Of a stretch of DNA of 64,000 nucleotides, positions 10,811 to 62,401 are shown in pieces. The notes beneath the pieces are model-generated. The model did no database searches and was not told the DNA's origin. It saw only the letters and a list, made by a program, of their open reading frames with translations. Source of the stretch: Atrina japonica (Eukaryota; Mollusca; Bivalvia; Pterioida; Pinnidae). The stretch spans positions 327,501-391,500 of the forward strand of contig BROG01000632.1 in NCBI GenBank assembly GCA_030159075.1. The letters are read 5' to 3'. Every line of letters starts with the position of its first letter. The first letter of the stretch is position 1. The translations under genes and the position numbers were made by a program.

Positions 10811-12107
10811 ATGCGATTTCATAGTTATTTTTTGACTTGTACTCCCTACATAATGAGGAATTATCTTGTGTCCATTACGACACAATTGATTTCTATTTAG
10901 GGGTCATTTGCTATATTATTTTGACAATCACTCAAGATTTATGTGCCAGGGTAAACCCTGATTATGTGTTTATTTATAGAAACAAATTCAACAGAATGAC
11001 AAAATCTCGCAAGAAATGAACATGGTCGTTATGGTCGTTGATTGTAAATTCATAATTTATATAAGAGTTTCTCCGTTAGCATGTTTAATTTGTTTTGTTC
11101 GTTTGCACATCACTTATTTTTTATTACATTTATATATTTATTATATTTTTACTTAATTTTTATAGACTCACTCCCGAAAAAGATTTCATGTTCACCTGAT
11201 TTGCTTGTTAAGTGTCTTTTATGTTGTATGATATATTTGGCATGTATTAACATGCGTTATAGATTAATTATAATTGTTTATGTTTCACATTTATGTCAGT
11301 CATGTCACATTTCATCTAAATACTTGTGCCTGACTCTTCCCAAGAGAGAAGGTTGGGGCATATATTTTTTTTAGGGGGGGAGGGGTCCTTCTGTTTTCAA
11401 CAATTTTGGTCTCTATCAAATAACATTAATCTCTTTCTTCAAATTTTAACTAAATTTGGAATGTAGCTCTACAATGATAAGATCTAGGATTTGATTAAAG
11501 TTTGATTATAACCGACACTTGAAAATACTTGCCAGAGTTGTAGAACTTTGATTTTTCATGAATGGCTTAACTCTTGCAGGTTTTAGAGTTTCTCTAAAAA
11601 CGTGTTATAGTTTATATTTGATCACAGACATTTATAGTGTGTTGTTGAGTTTATAAATTTTTATCTAATTATACATACACCCAAACTAACCTTTTACTCT
11701 TAGATTTTGTCATTTGGTTAGTTTGTGTAGGTATCCATTATGGTAGAATTTTGAGAGATGGACCACTTGTGCAAGAAAAAACCTTTTTTGAGTTTGCCAT
11801 ACCCTGAAAACCATTTAGGTAAACATTCCTTCAAATGAACCAATAACAAAAAATCAAGTACTATGTTTTAAAAAGTAATATTTTTATACATTACTTCATC
11901 TAATGATTATTCAAACAAAATAAATTCATTTTCACAAAAGTATATCATTCTTCTGTAAAAGTTAAATTTTCCCATTGGACCATGTTTTCAAGTGGTATAG
12001 GCCTATATGTGTTAAACTAAAATACAGACACTTCACTGCCAATAGGATAGCCCGCAGAGTAAACCTGGAAATAGATTCTCCTTTATGAAGCCACCTGTCT
12101 TGAAATG

Positions 12108-12264
12108 CAGTCAAGTTTGCATATAAAGGGCACTTGCCTATAAAGGCCACACATAACCTTTGTTAACTTTTTTATAATGAATAAAACTGTTTATAAAGGC
12201 CACCAGTCTATAAGGGCTACTTTTGCCTGTTCCCTCGAGTGGCTTTTATATACAAGTTTGACTG
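12108..12264. mobile_element. 157-bp MITE with CAGTCAA... ends
   Basis: It starts cagtcaagtttgcatataaa and ends tatatacaagtttgactg, its reverse complement with few changes. The interior ('tataaaggccac', 'aacctttgttaac') matches the right part of the 551-bp element at 40503-41053. Confidence 0.65.
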
Positions 12265-13331
12265 TACAATTCTCTCACAAGACGGCTTTCTCTGTATTTT
12301 TTTCTATAATGTGTGACTTGTTATTGTCTCATGTTTATTTGTTTTAAGATAAACACACCGGTTAACTTTATATATATATATATATTACCACCTTTGTTTC
12401 ACATGTTGTTTGTTTATTTGTACAAACGTAGGTTTATCATTGTGGATGAAGACTCGCTTTCAAAGCTTTCATCACTATCTGATGATTGCATATTAAAGAA
12501 CACTCTAGCGATTTAAAATCAATACAGAAGATTCAAATTATGTCAGGTTTGGAACTCTCCTGTAAAAGAAATACATTGTTTCATTTTTCCTGGAGCATCC
12601 TCATCCTGGGGGTGAATTTCTTTTGCTTTTTTTTTTTTTTAAATCACGCTACTTCTTTTCCTGAAATCATTGGATTATAACCCCTGATAAAACAATTTAA
12701 GTTAAAAATGACAAAATTTTACCACTGTAAAATTTTATAGGTATTCATTTATTCCGAATCTTCCCTATTGATTTTAAGGCTCAGTTTGTGTATACCGTAT
12801 CAGTTATCATATTGACAATCATGATAATGGCTTTTGTGTACCCACAGTTTGATTTTTTCCCCTTAAATCTTATTTCCATATACTTTTTAGAATTCAGTAT
12901 TTATATATCTTTCAAAGAATTCACTGAATCATATGATCTGTGATTCAGTGAAGTACAGTGTCACAGACCGTGAAATACGTGTATACAGTATCACAGACCA
13001 ACTGATTCTGTGAATTATAAGACATTTACTGAAACATGTATGACACACTGTACATAGGCTGTGATATATTCCTGAATGCTTAATATCTTGATAAATGTGT
13101 AATCTAATTAGACATGTTAGAGGCAGTTGAATTATTTAGACCTAAGTTTATAGCCCATATACATGATAGATGTACTTAATATCATGTCACAGGTATGATT
13201 TACAATGCGTTACTTTGTATTTACTGCTTTATGATGAAAAATCTCAGTTCGTAGTTTTAAATGGGATTATCTAACTTTGAGGTTCACATATATCACGTAT
13301 AAACTGTATAAGAATAAATATATACAAATCA

Positions 13332-13477
13332 TTAGATTTGATTGTTGTTTTCATCCAGCACTGGTGTGGATTCAATGTCATAGTTCATTTCTCCTCCATA
13401 TTTATAAATAGTAAGTATCTTGGTCGGTAGAGTCTTATAACATACATTAGTGAATAACCAATAAAATTTCAGTATTA
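13332..13477 (-). other. Possible terminal exon of an unidentified gene (weak)
   Basis: On the - strand a 'ggctacag' acceptor-like site is followed by 48 open codons and TAA. The end of the translation, KYGGEMNYDIESTPVLDEN, looks protein-like rather than repeat-like. I recognise no family and found no upstream exon between 13478 and 19604. It could be chance, since a 48-codon open stretch is not rare in this window. Confidence 0.15.
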
Positions 13478-13799
13478 CTGTAGCCGAGTTTGAATATAAT
13501 TAAGACTTGAGTTATACTCAATGTCTATGCTGGTCAACTTTAATTTACAGTACATTATTGTATAAGGTTTTGAAGTTTTCTTGGGACAAGTCTTTCAGTA
13601 ATCTATCAAATTCCACTGCATAGCAACCAATACAGTGGAAATACAAGTGAATAACTGAGCAAGTCTAGTGTACTCGTAGCATGGTTTCCTGCCTCAATAT
13701 GCAGTCTTACCTGCCTTAAAGGGACCAGTGTCATGGACGATACCTCGTCTTGAAAGACAAAAATTCAGAAAACAAAAAATTCCCTCTTTTCAAAGTTTT

Positions 13800-14115
13800 A
13801 CGCAACACTCAACAATTTTTGAGTTATATGGTGGTGTCCAGTTTTTAATGGTGGAGGAGATAACCCGGTTACAATGTACATGATGTACTCGGTAAGAGAC
13901 CACCGGCCTTCAGTAAGTAAACTGGCAAACTTTCTCACAATCTTAGGTTCCAGCAAGGAACAAAAATTCAAAAACCAAAAAATTCCCTCTTTTCAAAGTT
14001 TTATGCATCACTCAACAATCGGTGGAACCTGCACTGACCAAAATTGAGAAACTTAAGGGTTCAAACAGTGATGCTCTAATCACTCAGCAACAAAGGCTCC
14101 TACATAATCCAATTA
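13800..14115 (-). mobile_element. tRNA-derived SINE, reverse copy with an internal duplication
   Basis: It holds the phrases 'actggcaaactttctcacaa' and 'gttccagcaagg' shared with the SINEs at 21412, 22282 and 61100. A stretch of about 50 bases ('aaattccctcttttcaaagt') occurs at 13762-13812 and again at 13966-14018, splitting the SINE. Confidence 0.6.
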
Positions 14116-14134
14116 ACCTGACCATAACCATAGA

Positions 14135-14338
14135 CTGTATACCTGGACATTTTTGCCCTTCTATGACAGAAAACATATTCATCCCATCTTGAATTCGCCC
14201 TAAATCACCGTAGTTTCATGGATGGCATAAATTTCCATGCTCAAATTATTTTGCCTGAAATTTTTGCCTTCATTTTAAATTTGACTTTTAAGAGTGAAAA
14301 TTAAATGGGAACGAAAATTTCCAAGTACATGTATACAG
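14135..14338 (+). mobile_element. 204-bp MITE, copy B
   Basis: It starts ctgtatacctgg and ends catgtatacag. The length is identical to copy A (5301-5504), in the opposite orientation, and it shares 'gacagaaaacatattcatcc' with copy C. Confidence 0.75.
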
Positions 14339-15808
14339 TAATTACGTTTTCAACTTACCAAGGTTACAACTAAAAATAGGATTTTGAACTTACAGACCAC
14401 AATATGTAAAGGGAGCATCTTTAAGTGTCTAGATGTCTTAATCGCAGGCCATATTTTTGGCAAATGAGGTCTCCCGAGAAAGGTTACACTGTATTACCTC
14501 TCTGATGATGGATTTATTTTGCATAAAACTAAAAAATATGTAAACAACTCAACAAAGTGATTTTGCAGTTTTTAAAGAAATAATAAGAAATGAGATATAT
14601 AGGTTTGTTTATGCATTTTATTGACTTGTACATGAAGACTACTATAAGAGGTAAAACACGAGGTCCTGAACCACTTGTGGCACTGTCATATTTGTCGTAT
14701 TCAAACTACACAAAGAAGGACAGCGTCACCTTAGTTAACATGTACCGACTCATAGTCTTACGAATTTCCGCAGTAAGCTGCAAAAACGTCCACAATCAAA
14801 AGAAGCCTTAGTCACACTCCATCGAGTGTGAAACGATAACTCTCTCATCTCTTTACCAACCACTGATGAAAGATATATAGAGAAAAAACATAAATATCCC
14901 TGTCAGTAAAATCTATACATTAATACACTGAAGATAAAAATGTAGATTTTAATTCACCGAACCAGTTTACAATAAAATGTATATTTCCACATTCACCAAA
15001 CCACTTTCAAACTATAATAAATACACTCGCATTTCTGTTAGGAATAAACCCAAGTTTACTCTGTATATCAACTTGCCATAAAATGTGTAAAAAAAAAAGA
15101 CAAGAACAATATGATAGTCACATGATATAATACTCTATAACAGATGATGGGGAAAAATTATCTCACTTAATGAAAGACTATAAATAGATTGCAGTTTGTC
15201 AGAATCTACTATAACTATGGTAGATCATGATGATAAAACTGACGGCTGATTCCTGGTGACACCTTGATGAACTTACTCGATATCAACAGGTAAACCTGTG
15301 TAATTGCTATAGTTACGAATGACAATCTATTAATATCGAGGCTAATGATGTAAAAAGTGAATAAGATGTAACTAGGTGTTCTAGTTATAAATAATAATAG
15401 TTTGTCAAACTGTTAAATTGTGAACATCAATGACAAACTATTGTCTTTCAATTTGCTTTTCTTCCATTAAAAATACTATGGTGTACACTATGTATAAATA
15501 TTACCGATATTCAAAATAATGTACATCCGAGAATGGTCAATTTATATACAAATATTTACATCTTATGTTCTTTATGAGAACATCTAAATAATCATGAAGG
15601 CATATATGGACCTATATCTATAGAACTACTGCTAAATGATCTAACACAATTTATAAGATAAGATATCTTCATAAATAATTACAACAAGCATATTCAACAT
15701 GTTGAACACAATATCACCAACTACGAAAAATGACGATAAAAGAATGCAAGATAATGACATATCAAAACAACAGCAATGTATATATGTGTCGCAATATACA
15801 GGTGTGTG

Positions 15809-15811
<3 letters not shown>

Positions 15812-15852
<41 letters not shown>

Positions 15853-16003
15853 AAAAAATCTGGTATACATTCTGTATGCATTAGCCTGTTGTCCTTCATC
15901 AGTGAAATGTTTATTTCATATAATTTCACTGATGAAGGCCAACAGGCCCATACATACAGAATGTACAGCATAGTTTTTATTACAATTTTATAAGAAACTT
16001 ATA

Positions 16004-16038
<35 letters not shown>
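15812..16038. repeat. Hairpin repeat between two (TA)n microsatellites
   Basis: Two TA runs (about 15812-15844 and 16003-16038) flank an inverted repeat. The arms at 15866-15908 and 15923-15965 are 43 bases each with about four mismatches, and the loop is 14 bases. Confidence 0.85.
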
Positions 16039-16040
<2 letters not shown>

Positions 16041-17818
16041 TACACAGACATTAAAACCAAATAAACATAAAATTATAATCAAGTAATAATGTTTTCTGAT
16101 GATGAGACAATGAAAATCGATAAAAAGCGAAAAAATGCAGTTCTGAAAGACTGTTTGGCATAAAATATTCAAATAAACATCAAAAGCATGTGGAAAATCA
16201 GAGAGTATATCACACTAATCCGTCGTCATTAGTTACTCATCTGTTTATAGGTAAATGTCAAAAGATATACATACCTGGTAAATGTTATGTACCTATGATC
16301 TCCACACATATGCTTTAACAAATGTTAACCAATATCCATATATACCCAAGGTATATTAAAAAAACAAAAAACCATAAACAACACTTTCAATATTGGGAGC
16401 ATATATATATACCATTAATTTACTAGAACTGTTATATATAGAGGTCATAAATAAACAGTAAAATGATAAATATATCCCTTTAAGGTTGGCAAGAACTTTC
16501 AAACATCTTTTTCACATATATGATATCCATACACTTTCCTTTTCATCATGGAGTTTTTACTTATCTCCATGGATACATGTGTATATAGGCCGGAATTCTG
16601 CCCCAATTGTAACTTAAAATTGGGGCAGAATTTCGGTCTAATGTGTATATAACATGTCTACTCTGTAAATTGAACATATTTTATTACATTGTAAAACATG
16701 ATATATCACTTTTCTGTGACTTTTGTCATTCTATCACAATCCAACGTAATAAAAGACCGAATAAATCAAATAAAATAGCAGCACAGGCAGTAAACAAACA
16801 AACAAACAAACAAAAAACACAAATAATGCATGAACAATGTTTACACATGTTATCACAACATAAGTTCAATTACAATATTTAGTATGACAAATATTTGTCT
16901 TGTTACAAGAGCTAGTTATTAGCTAACGATCGTACATATCTATTATATCACGACAAATATTTACCACAATACAGTAAATCTTTGCTGTTGCATTATAGAC
17001 ATTTTGCAAAAAATACAATGAATATTTACTGTGGTAATATAGATATTCACCACAATACAGAGTTTTCATAGCAACTTAACTGTGCACCAGATTCGACTAT
17101 TCAGTGACCATTTAGCATTTTCAGACCAAAATGAAATCCCTCAGATCATTATAATTTCTAACCCTGTGTTCTTGGATGGCTAACATGTTTGAACATGTGG
17201 CCAAATGGTGAAACATTCATCTGATCAACCACACTCCTACATGGGTTTGTCTGGGATATATATTTTTATTTAATTCTATGTAGTACAATAAATATTTATT
17301 ATAATCAATAAATATTTATACCATAATTTGTACATTTGGAGAATTTAAAGTTATGAATGACTGGCAAGGTGATACTTAAGATGATTTCTAACCATGATTA
17401 GGGACCTACCATGATAGATACATGATCTACGGTAAATACAAGTGTACTGAGAAAAGTATCGTCCAATCTCTGTCTACATAGCAACAACCAATCAAATGCT
17501 CTGGTACAAAAATCCAATACTGCCATGAAGGCATGTTCATCATTTATTTTAAGGGTTTGTAAATGACCCAGCACTGCAAGTTTGATATAAACAATGGTAT
17601 TGAATACCACAAGATAAAGTGTTGTCTGAAAGTAAAAGTCCGACAGTCTACATAATAGGTCATAGTACTTATAAATCACGGCAAACAAACTAAAATGCTG
17701 ATAAAAGTGAAAATAAGTTCAACAGGGTCATCAGAACAAGATAAATCAATTGTCTACCTATGAAGTACAAACATAGTACTCAAAATTACACTTATTTTTG
17801 TGCAGGTGAAGATTTTTG

Positions 17819-17914
17819 TTAACTCATCAACCCCTGAAAAAATGATGGATTCTTGTGTAAATCATTGACTTAGACTAGTCCAAATCTATCTTTAGGGGAG
17901 TGAATGAGTTAACA
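17819..17914. repeat. Fold-back repeat, copy 3
   Basis: From 'ttaactcatcaacccctga' to 'gggagtgaatgagttaac', same unit as 7227-7319. Confidence 0.85.
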
Positions 17915-19604
17915 TTGTAGGTATGTATCATAATCACTTTTCTGCACCTTTTATACAAGGCACCTGTTTATAATGGTCATTATTACTGCGTGCTTTACAC
18001 TACTTGATTTTTTGCGAGCACCTGTCCACAGAGAACTAACGTAACAAATAATGTGTGACTGGTACAAGATAGACTAATTATATCATAAAACATACAAATT
18101 CATTGTCAATTTGGTTGTAAAGGATTTTTCTATCACCAACTGAAATGTTTGAATCCCTATTGCACATTTCTTGGTAATTTTTTTTTTCCATTTTCTTCTT
18201 CTTTGAAGTTCCCATCACTGATGTCTTCTTGTTCCATGAATTTTTTGTATTTCAGCACTAAATATTTCATCACATATATTCAAACAGATTTTGTTTCCAC
18301 AGTTTCTGTGTAACTTTTCATGTCACCTAATGTGAGAACTAGTAAGCAAAACAGTGCTTTTAGATTTATCACATTTAGAAATTAACAACATCCTCTTTGT
18401 GATTTCACAAAATTTTCTGGATAATAAAGAATTTATTGCTCTCATCAACTTTCTAATCACCAATTCTTTGAGATTGTTAAGTAGAAATTCATGGAAACAA
18501 TGTAATCTATAAGGTTTAATGTCACCCTGTCATATTCTTCATGATATTTTAATTTTACAAAGCTTTTAAAAAACATTTTATTGCTCTACTTATCAGGATT
18601 TCCAAGAGTCTTAGGCTGTTGTAAAGTTATGGAAAATACCATCAAACCACATACTAGTAATTTGTACTGTACAGTTTTCATTGATGCAAATTAACTATGA
18701 TTGTCCAGGTTGTCTTGGGGTATATAGATGTAAATTGTAATAGTTTCTGAAGCTATCCAGACAACAATTATATTATTGCTATTAACAACTCTCTATTCTA
18801 AATTTCCTCGTCTTTTTTTCAGTTTTTGTAAAATCACAGAATTAGAAAAACATCATGGAATGAACTGCTTTCTGAAATATGCTGTTTTAATATAACTGTC
18901 CAGCATTCCCCAAGTTTCTGCAATGTAAGTGAATAAGTGGGTGATCCTAATGATGACGGTGGTGAACTAGTAATGACTGGTGAACAATTCCCCTAAAATC
19001 TGCCTTTACGTTGGTCTGAGGATATTTGCTTGTTTAGCACCTATGCATTTAACTACTGAAATGTAAAGTGGGTCAAGTTTTTGTTCTGTGTAATTCAGTA
19101 TCTCCCTGAGTGCACGCCTTTTCTCAGCACTTGATGATGTCATGATAATGAAGATGAATGGTAGAAGTGATAAAAGTCTGGTCACCTAACACTTTTACTG
19201 AAGTGTGAACAGTTAGCCAGATTATCTATGGCATCCATTTTGAATGTCTTGTCTCTGATTTTCATTTCCATATTTCCGCACATTTGAATCTCACTCATGT
19301 GAATTACTTTCTTCATTTAGTTCAATAATAGTCATATTCCTTCTGATTGCAATGATAGTTGTACTTCATGTGGTAATATATCACTTCATGGAAAAAATTT
19401 TTTGGACTGGAGTTCAACAATTGTTATATTTCATATTCCTTCTGGCTGCACCGATATCTGTATTTCACTTGGTAATGTAACGACTGATGAATCATCTATC
19501 ATCTGTATCATTATCTTATTACTACTAATATCAAGGAAAGAACATGAACACATAATCCATATACTGAAGACAAGACTGTAATGTATTCTTACTGCAAATT
19601 AACA

Positions 19605-58390
<38,786 letters not shown>

Positions 58391-58398
58391 GATAAAAT

Positions 58399-58467
58399 TT
58401 AAAATGTTAAAAACTTTCGAATACAAGGCTTTGCTTCTTTAGGAAGCTGGATTGATTCAGAAGCCAT
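58399..58467 (-). promoter_or_regulatory. Upstream ORF in the presumed ULK 5' leader
   Basis: An ATG at 58465-58467 in good context (AAAATGG) opens 22 codons ([15 protein letters not shown]...) and stops at TAA, 8 nt before the ULK ATG, in another frame. If the leader is unspliced here, it would be expected to lower ULK translation. Confidence 0.5.
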
Positions 58468-60529
58468 TTTGGCTTCATAAATAATTTCACGTTACTCGTC
58501 TGCCATTTTCGTTGTATTTCATATAATTAAATGAATGGTTATCTCTGTGTTCCTTTTTGACAGTCGTGATTCAAATTTTTCATGATTGATGTCAATGTTC
58601 ACTTTCTGTAACTTCGCAGTTTAGCCTATTTTCGTTTCTAAGTCAAATTTCAACGAGTCGTTCCTCAGAAACATCTGATTATGTTTTGATTTTTGACCAA
58701 TGAACGCCATTACTCTGACGCGATTTTGTAATTAACATAAATAATCCGTTATTATAATGAGTTTAGATATTTTTAAAAAATGTCAAATTTAATGTCAATA
58801 TCATAGGTATGTGACAAGCATTTTGATGAAAATAAACTTCCAGATTTCTTTTCAGTTAGTTAATGTTATAAAGATTAAACGCAAAATGTTTTTGTTTTGA
58901 GTAAAGCGTATTGATATAGGACAAGTGCCCTCTTGAAAGTAGTTCGCATTTTCTCGGGGGAAATATCGCGAGAAGGAGATTTCATTCAGCAGTGCAATTT
59001 GGTAATGGAAGAGCACGTGTTGGGAACCATATTAGCCATTTATTTACTACGTTGTACACCCATGTCAGTCATATAGCTGAGTAAAAGGTTATTATAAATA
59101 TTGCATTGTCTGATACTGCAAGATTATTTTGAAAAAAAGCTCATGTTAACTGAACATTGAATGCAGTTGTCGGCTAGGTTGTCCACTGCCCTGGCGTCAA
59201 AGTCGATGGAAAACAAAACACAGACATGCTGCGTGAGACATCGACCTCGGTTTCAGCTCTTTACTTGGCGAAACATATGATGTTATTTATTATTGCTTCA
59301 GCAGTATTTATAGTGATTTTGTCATTCTTTATCGCTTTATTGAAATGAATGTCTGCTAAAATAAAAATCTTAAAATCAAAAGGTCAAATACGACCGTATC
59401 ATAGCGTAGTTGTAGAGAAACGATTACTTCCCTTGAATAAGTGGCGCAAGGCTTCTGTCATTTTGACAGTGTATGCCAAATTTTTTGTCTTTTAGAACTG
59501 ATGCATTACCTTGTATGAAAGTTCAAGTCGATTTGGAATTATCTGTATCTTTTAGCCATGCAAAATTAGAAGAAAATCATGAAGAATCCTCCAGTAATAA
59601 AAATATGTATAGCACAAGGAATGATAGGGTGCAATCATGAATAATTATTGATAAAAACTGAAATTATCACCAAAATTACCAATATTATCAGTGATATATA
59701 AAGTTAGATTTACATATCACTAATATTATCAGAAGGTAATGACCCAGGAATTGTTAAATTATGGTATTTTTGTCTTCAGAGGTTGTTATGAATGGACATC
59801 AAAATGATTGTTTTAGACAATAAATGCTGATTATTCAATCTCGTTTGTACAATAATGTGCTCTGTAAAATAATTCTGCATTACAAAATGCTATGATGTGA
59901 AAAGTGAAACAGTAACGAACAGTGAAAATGAAAAAAAATATTAGTGTGCAACATCAGTAGAAATCCATCACTTAATGAAAAATAGTGTAAAGGACTATCT
60001 CTCAAACTGAATGATGCGATGTCAAGTTGCACTTGAGTATGCAATGAAAAGGGTCAGAAGATTTGCGGTAATTCTGAAACAAACTACAGTTACTGAAAAA
60101 GACCGAAATGCACAAGAAGATACAAATTAAGAATGTATTTTGTAATATATTATAAGTATGATTGTGGCTTAATACCGAATAAATTTCCGAAACACACTAT
60201 CTTTTTTATAGATACAATTACCAAAACAAGACTGGCCTGTTTTGGTAATTGCAGTGTTTTTCAATTTTCAGTTTTGTTTTTGAAATTTTTTTGGAATTAA
60301 TTCATAATTTTACATTAATCAAGTTACAAATTACATTTTTAACATATCCTACAACATACTTTACATTGTACAACATTTATATGTTGCTCCAGTAATTTTA
60401 GTGTGTTTCAGTCTGTTTCCGTAATTTAAGTCTGTTTCGATAAATTGCCTTTCCACAATAAAAATCATCTGTGCCATAAGAGTTTACCTCGAAAATAATT
60501 CTGTGTCATTTTTTTCAGTATTTTGTTTT

Positions 60530-60626
60530 TACCTCGTTAACCCCTGGAAAACAATGGACTCAGTTTTCTATTTAAATCAGTGACTTAGACCAGTCCAAAT
60601 GCATCTTTACGGGTAAATGGGTTGAA
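60530..60626. repeat. Fold-back repeat, copy 11
   Basis: From 'ctcgttaacccctggaaaac' to 'tacgggtaaatgggttga'. Confidence 0.75.
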
Positions 60627-60689
60627 GGGCAGTGGTTATAGATTAATGTACTAATCACACAAACACAACATGCAGATACAAATTTGAAA

Positions 60690-61285
60690 TTGTTTTGTTT
60701 AATCCCACACTAAAAAATTTTTCATTTATATGTTGGCAACCAGTTCTTAATCCTTTAAATTCTGTATTCTCTCTTTCAATTTTTTTACCTCTTCTACTTT
60801 AAATCTTTATTTAACCTCTCCATGTTTGAGTATACCAATATACAAATATTATTCATATTCAGAATTGGTCTATATTTTTTTGCTTACATGGAAAAGTTCT
60901 ATGTTATCCCCTCTATAACCAATAGACATGATTATTAATGTTATATGTTAAGTTTCATTTTTTCATGTAATGTGCAAAAATATTGATTATATGTTCATTT
61001 CCATGCATATACTTTTTGTAAGGGGATGAATCTAGAGCCCCAACTCTGACATTCCTTTTTGTCTCTGCTGGGTAATACAATTATTTAAAAAAAAAAGTTT
61101 TTAATGGTGGATAAGAGAACCAAGTTACAATGTACCCAAGCAGAGACCTCCACAGACTTCCTAAAATGTACTGGCAAAATTTCTCACAAAATCAATATGC
61201 TCTGGCAAAGGCTTGAACTTGCATGGTCGGGAGGAAACTTCATGTTTTATAGCACAATGCTCTAACCATTTTGCCACAGAGGTTA
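60690..61285 (-). mobile_element. SINE split by an insertion
   Basis: The 3' part (60690-60745, 'tgttggcaaccagttct') and the remaining part (61100-61285, 'gtttttaatggtggataaga' to 'accattttgccacagagg') fit the SINE at 22282-22516. About 355 bases of unrelated AT-rich DNA lie between. Confidence 0.6.
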
Positions 61286-61591
61286 TGTCAAATCCAATGA
61301 TAATTGCTTCAACATCATGGTCTGATCAAACAAGTGTTTAACTTTAATGACAATCAACATACTATGTACTTGTGTATTTTTGTGTATGTTTAGTACTAGT
61401 GGGTTGTCATTGAAAAGAAATTCTGTATTGAGAAGCAAAAAATATTGGGGGCAACTGCAGTTTACGAGTCTCTATAGAAGAAGAAAGGGAAAATATCTAT
61501 AACCTAATCCTAATCTGAAACCCCAACCCTATTGTGACCATTTATAAAATACAAGATGGCGGCAGTGACTGGTAAACTGCTGACTAGCCAA

Positions 61592-61595
61592 ATAT

Positions 61596-61641
<46 letters not shown>
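61592..61641. repeat. (TA)n microsatellite
   Basis: A pure TA run of about 50 bases. Confidence 0.95.
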
Positions 61642-61644
<3 letters not shown>

Positions 61645-62401
61645 TAAAATTAACTTTGTTTTTCTATGAAATGCATTCAAAATAAAAATATTTTTTTATT
61701 ATATTTAGGGGGTATATTTTATTGTGTATTTGACGGCGCTATGTGAAGATTAATAAAATCTTTACATGGAAAACATTATTTATTGGAATAATTGAAATAA
61801 AATACAACCTAAATCAATAACATGAAGTATAATCAGACAAAAATATGGAAGTGAAAATTTCGGATTTTGTAAAAGAGAAAACAAATGTATCAATACTTAA
61901 AAAAAATGGAATACATAATATCGTATAAAAATCAAATTTTATCAGCAATATATAATCAATATTTTCTGGTCTCCTTTTAATGTTTTGGGTAAAGATTTGT
62001 AATTTCAGCCCTTTTTCTATCAATTTTGGGAATTTTTATGTGAATTTGTGTTACGTTGTGAAAAATTGTTTGCAGACATCGAAATCTAAATGTAATGCAA
62101 TCTTTTTTTTTAAATGCAATTCCCCTTACATAAATTCATTTTCATGTTGTTGTTTTTTTTTTGGTTGTGGTCACAACACCAAAGTGGGAATTTCATCATT
62201 AAATTGGGGGAAAAAAAACATGTCTTTTGCATGGAAACTATTGAAAAAGGCTTGAATTTCACACCTGGCATGCACACGATGGTTTCACAGATATGGGATT
62301 GATTTATCAACACCCCCAGTCCCAAGAATGTGTTGTTTTTTTTTACAGTAATAGTTATACAAAGTGTGCTTACAGCAACTTTCTTTTATCTTTTTTTGTA
62401 G

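Larger units (their letters stand above)
6781..19604. other. Intergenic region between convergent B3GLCT-like and ULK genes
   Basis: About 12.8 kb with no supported protein gene. It contains the B3GLCT 3' UTR at the left, the ULK 3' UTR at the right, a 1255-bp DNA element, MITEs, SINEs, fold-back repeats and several (TA)n runs. AATAAA on the - strand at 18432-18437 is one possible ULK poly(A) signal, which would give a 3' UTR of about 1.2 kb. Two short - strand open frames (19006-19143 and one near 19300) fall in that presumed UTR and are not called genes. Confidence 0.6.
58391..62401. promoter_or_regulatory. Head-to-head promoter interval of ULK and the AKAP1-like gene
   Basis: The two coding regions diverge from here. 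A TCTCGCGAGA-like site (tatcgcgaga, 58964-58973) and a CACGTG E-box (59014-59019) lie within a locally GC-richer patch at about 58950-59260. The 5' non-coding exon of the AKAP1-like gene should also be in this interval but I could not place it. The right half holds a fold-back repeat (60530), a SINE (60690-61285) and a (TA)n run (61592-61641). Confidence 0.5.

Noticed and set aside
17398..17688. 96-codon minus-strand ORF with hydrophobic stretches
   Set aside because: No splice context, no recognisable domain, and composition typical of AT-rich random sequence.
19006..19143. 45-codon minus-strand ORF (MTSSSAEKRRALREIL...)
   Set aside because: It looks protein-like but lies within the presumed ULK 3' UTR, has no splice link, and was tested and did not fit as the last ULK exon; the exon at 19605-19684 fits instead.
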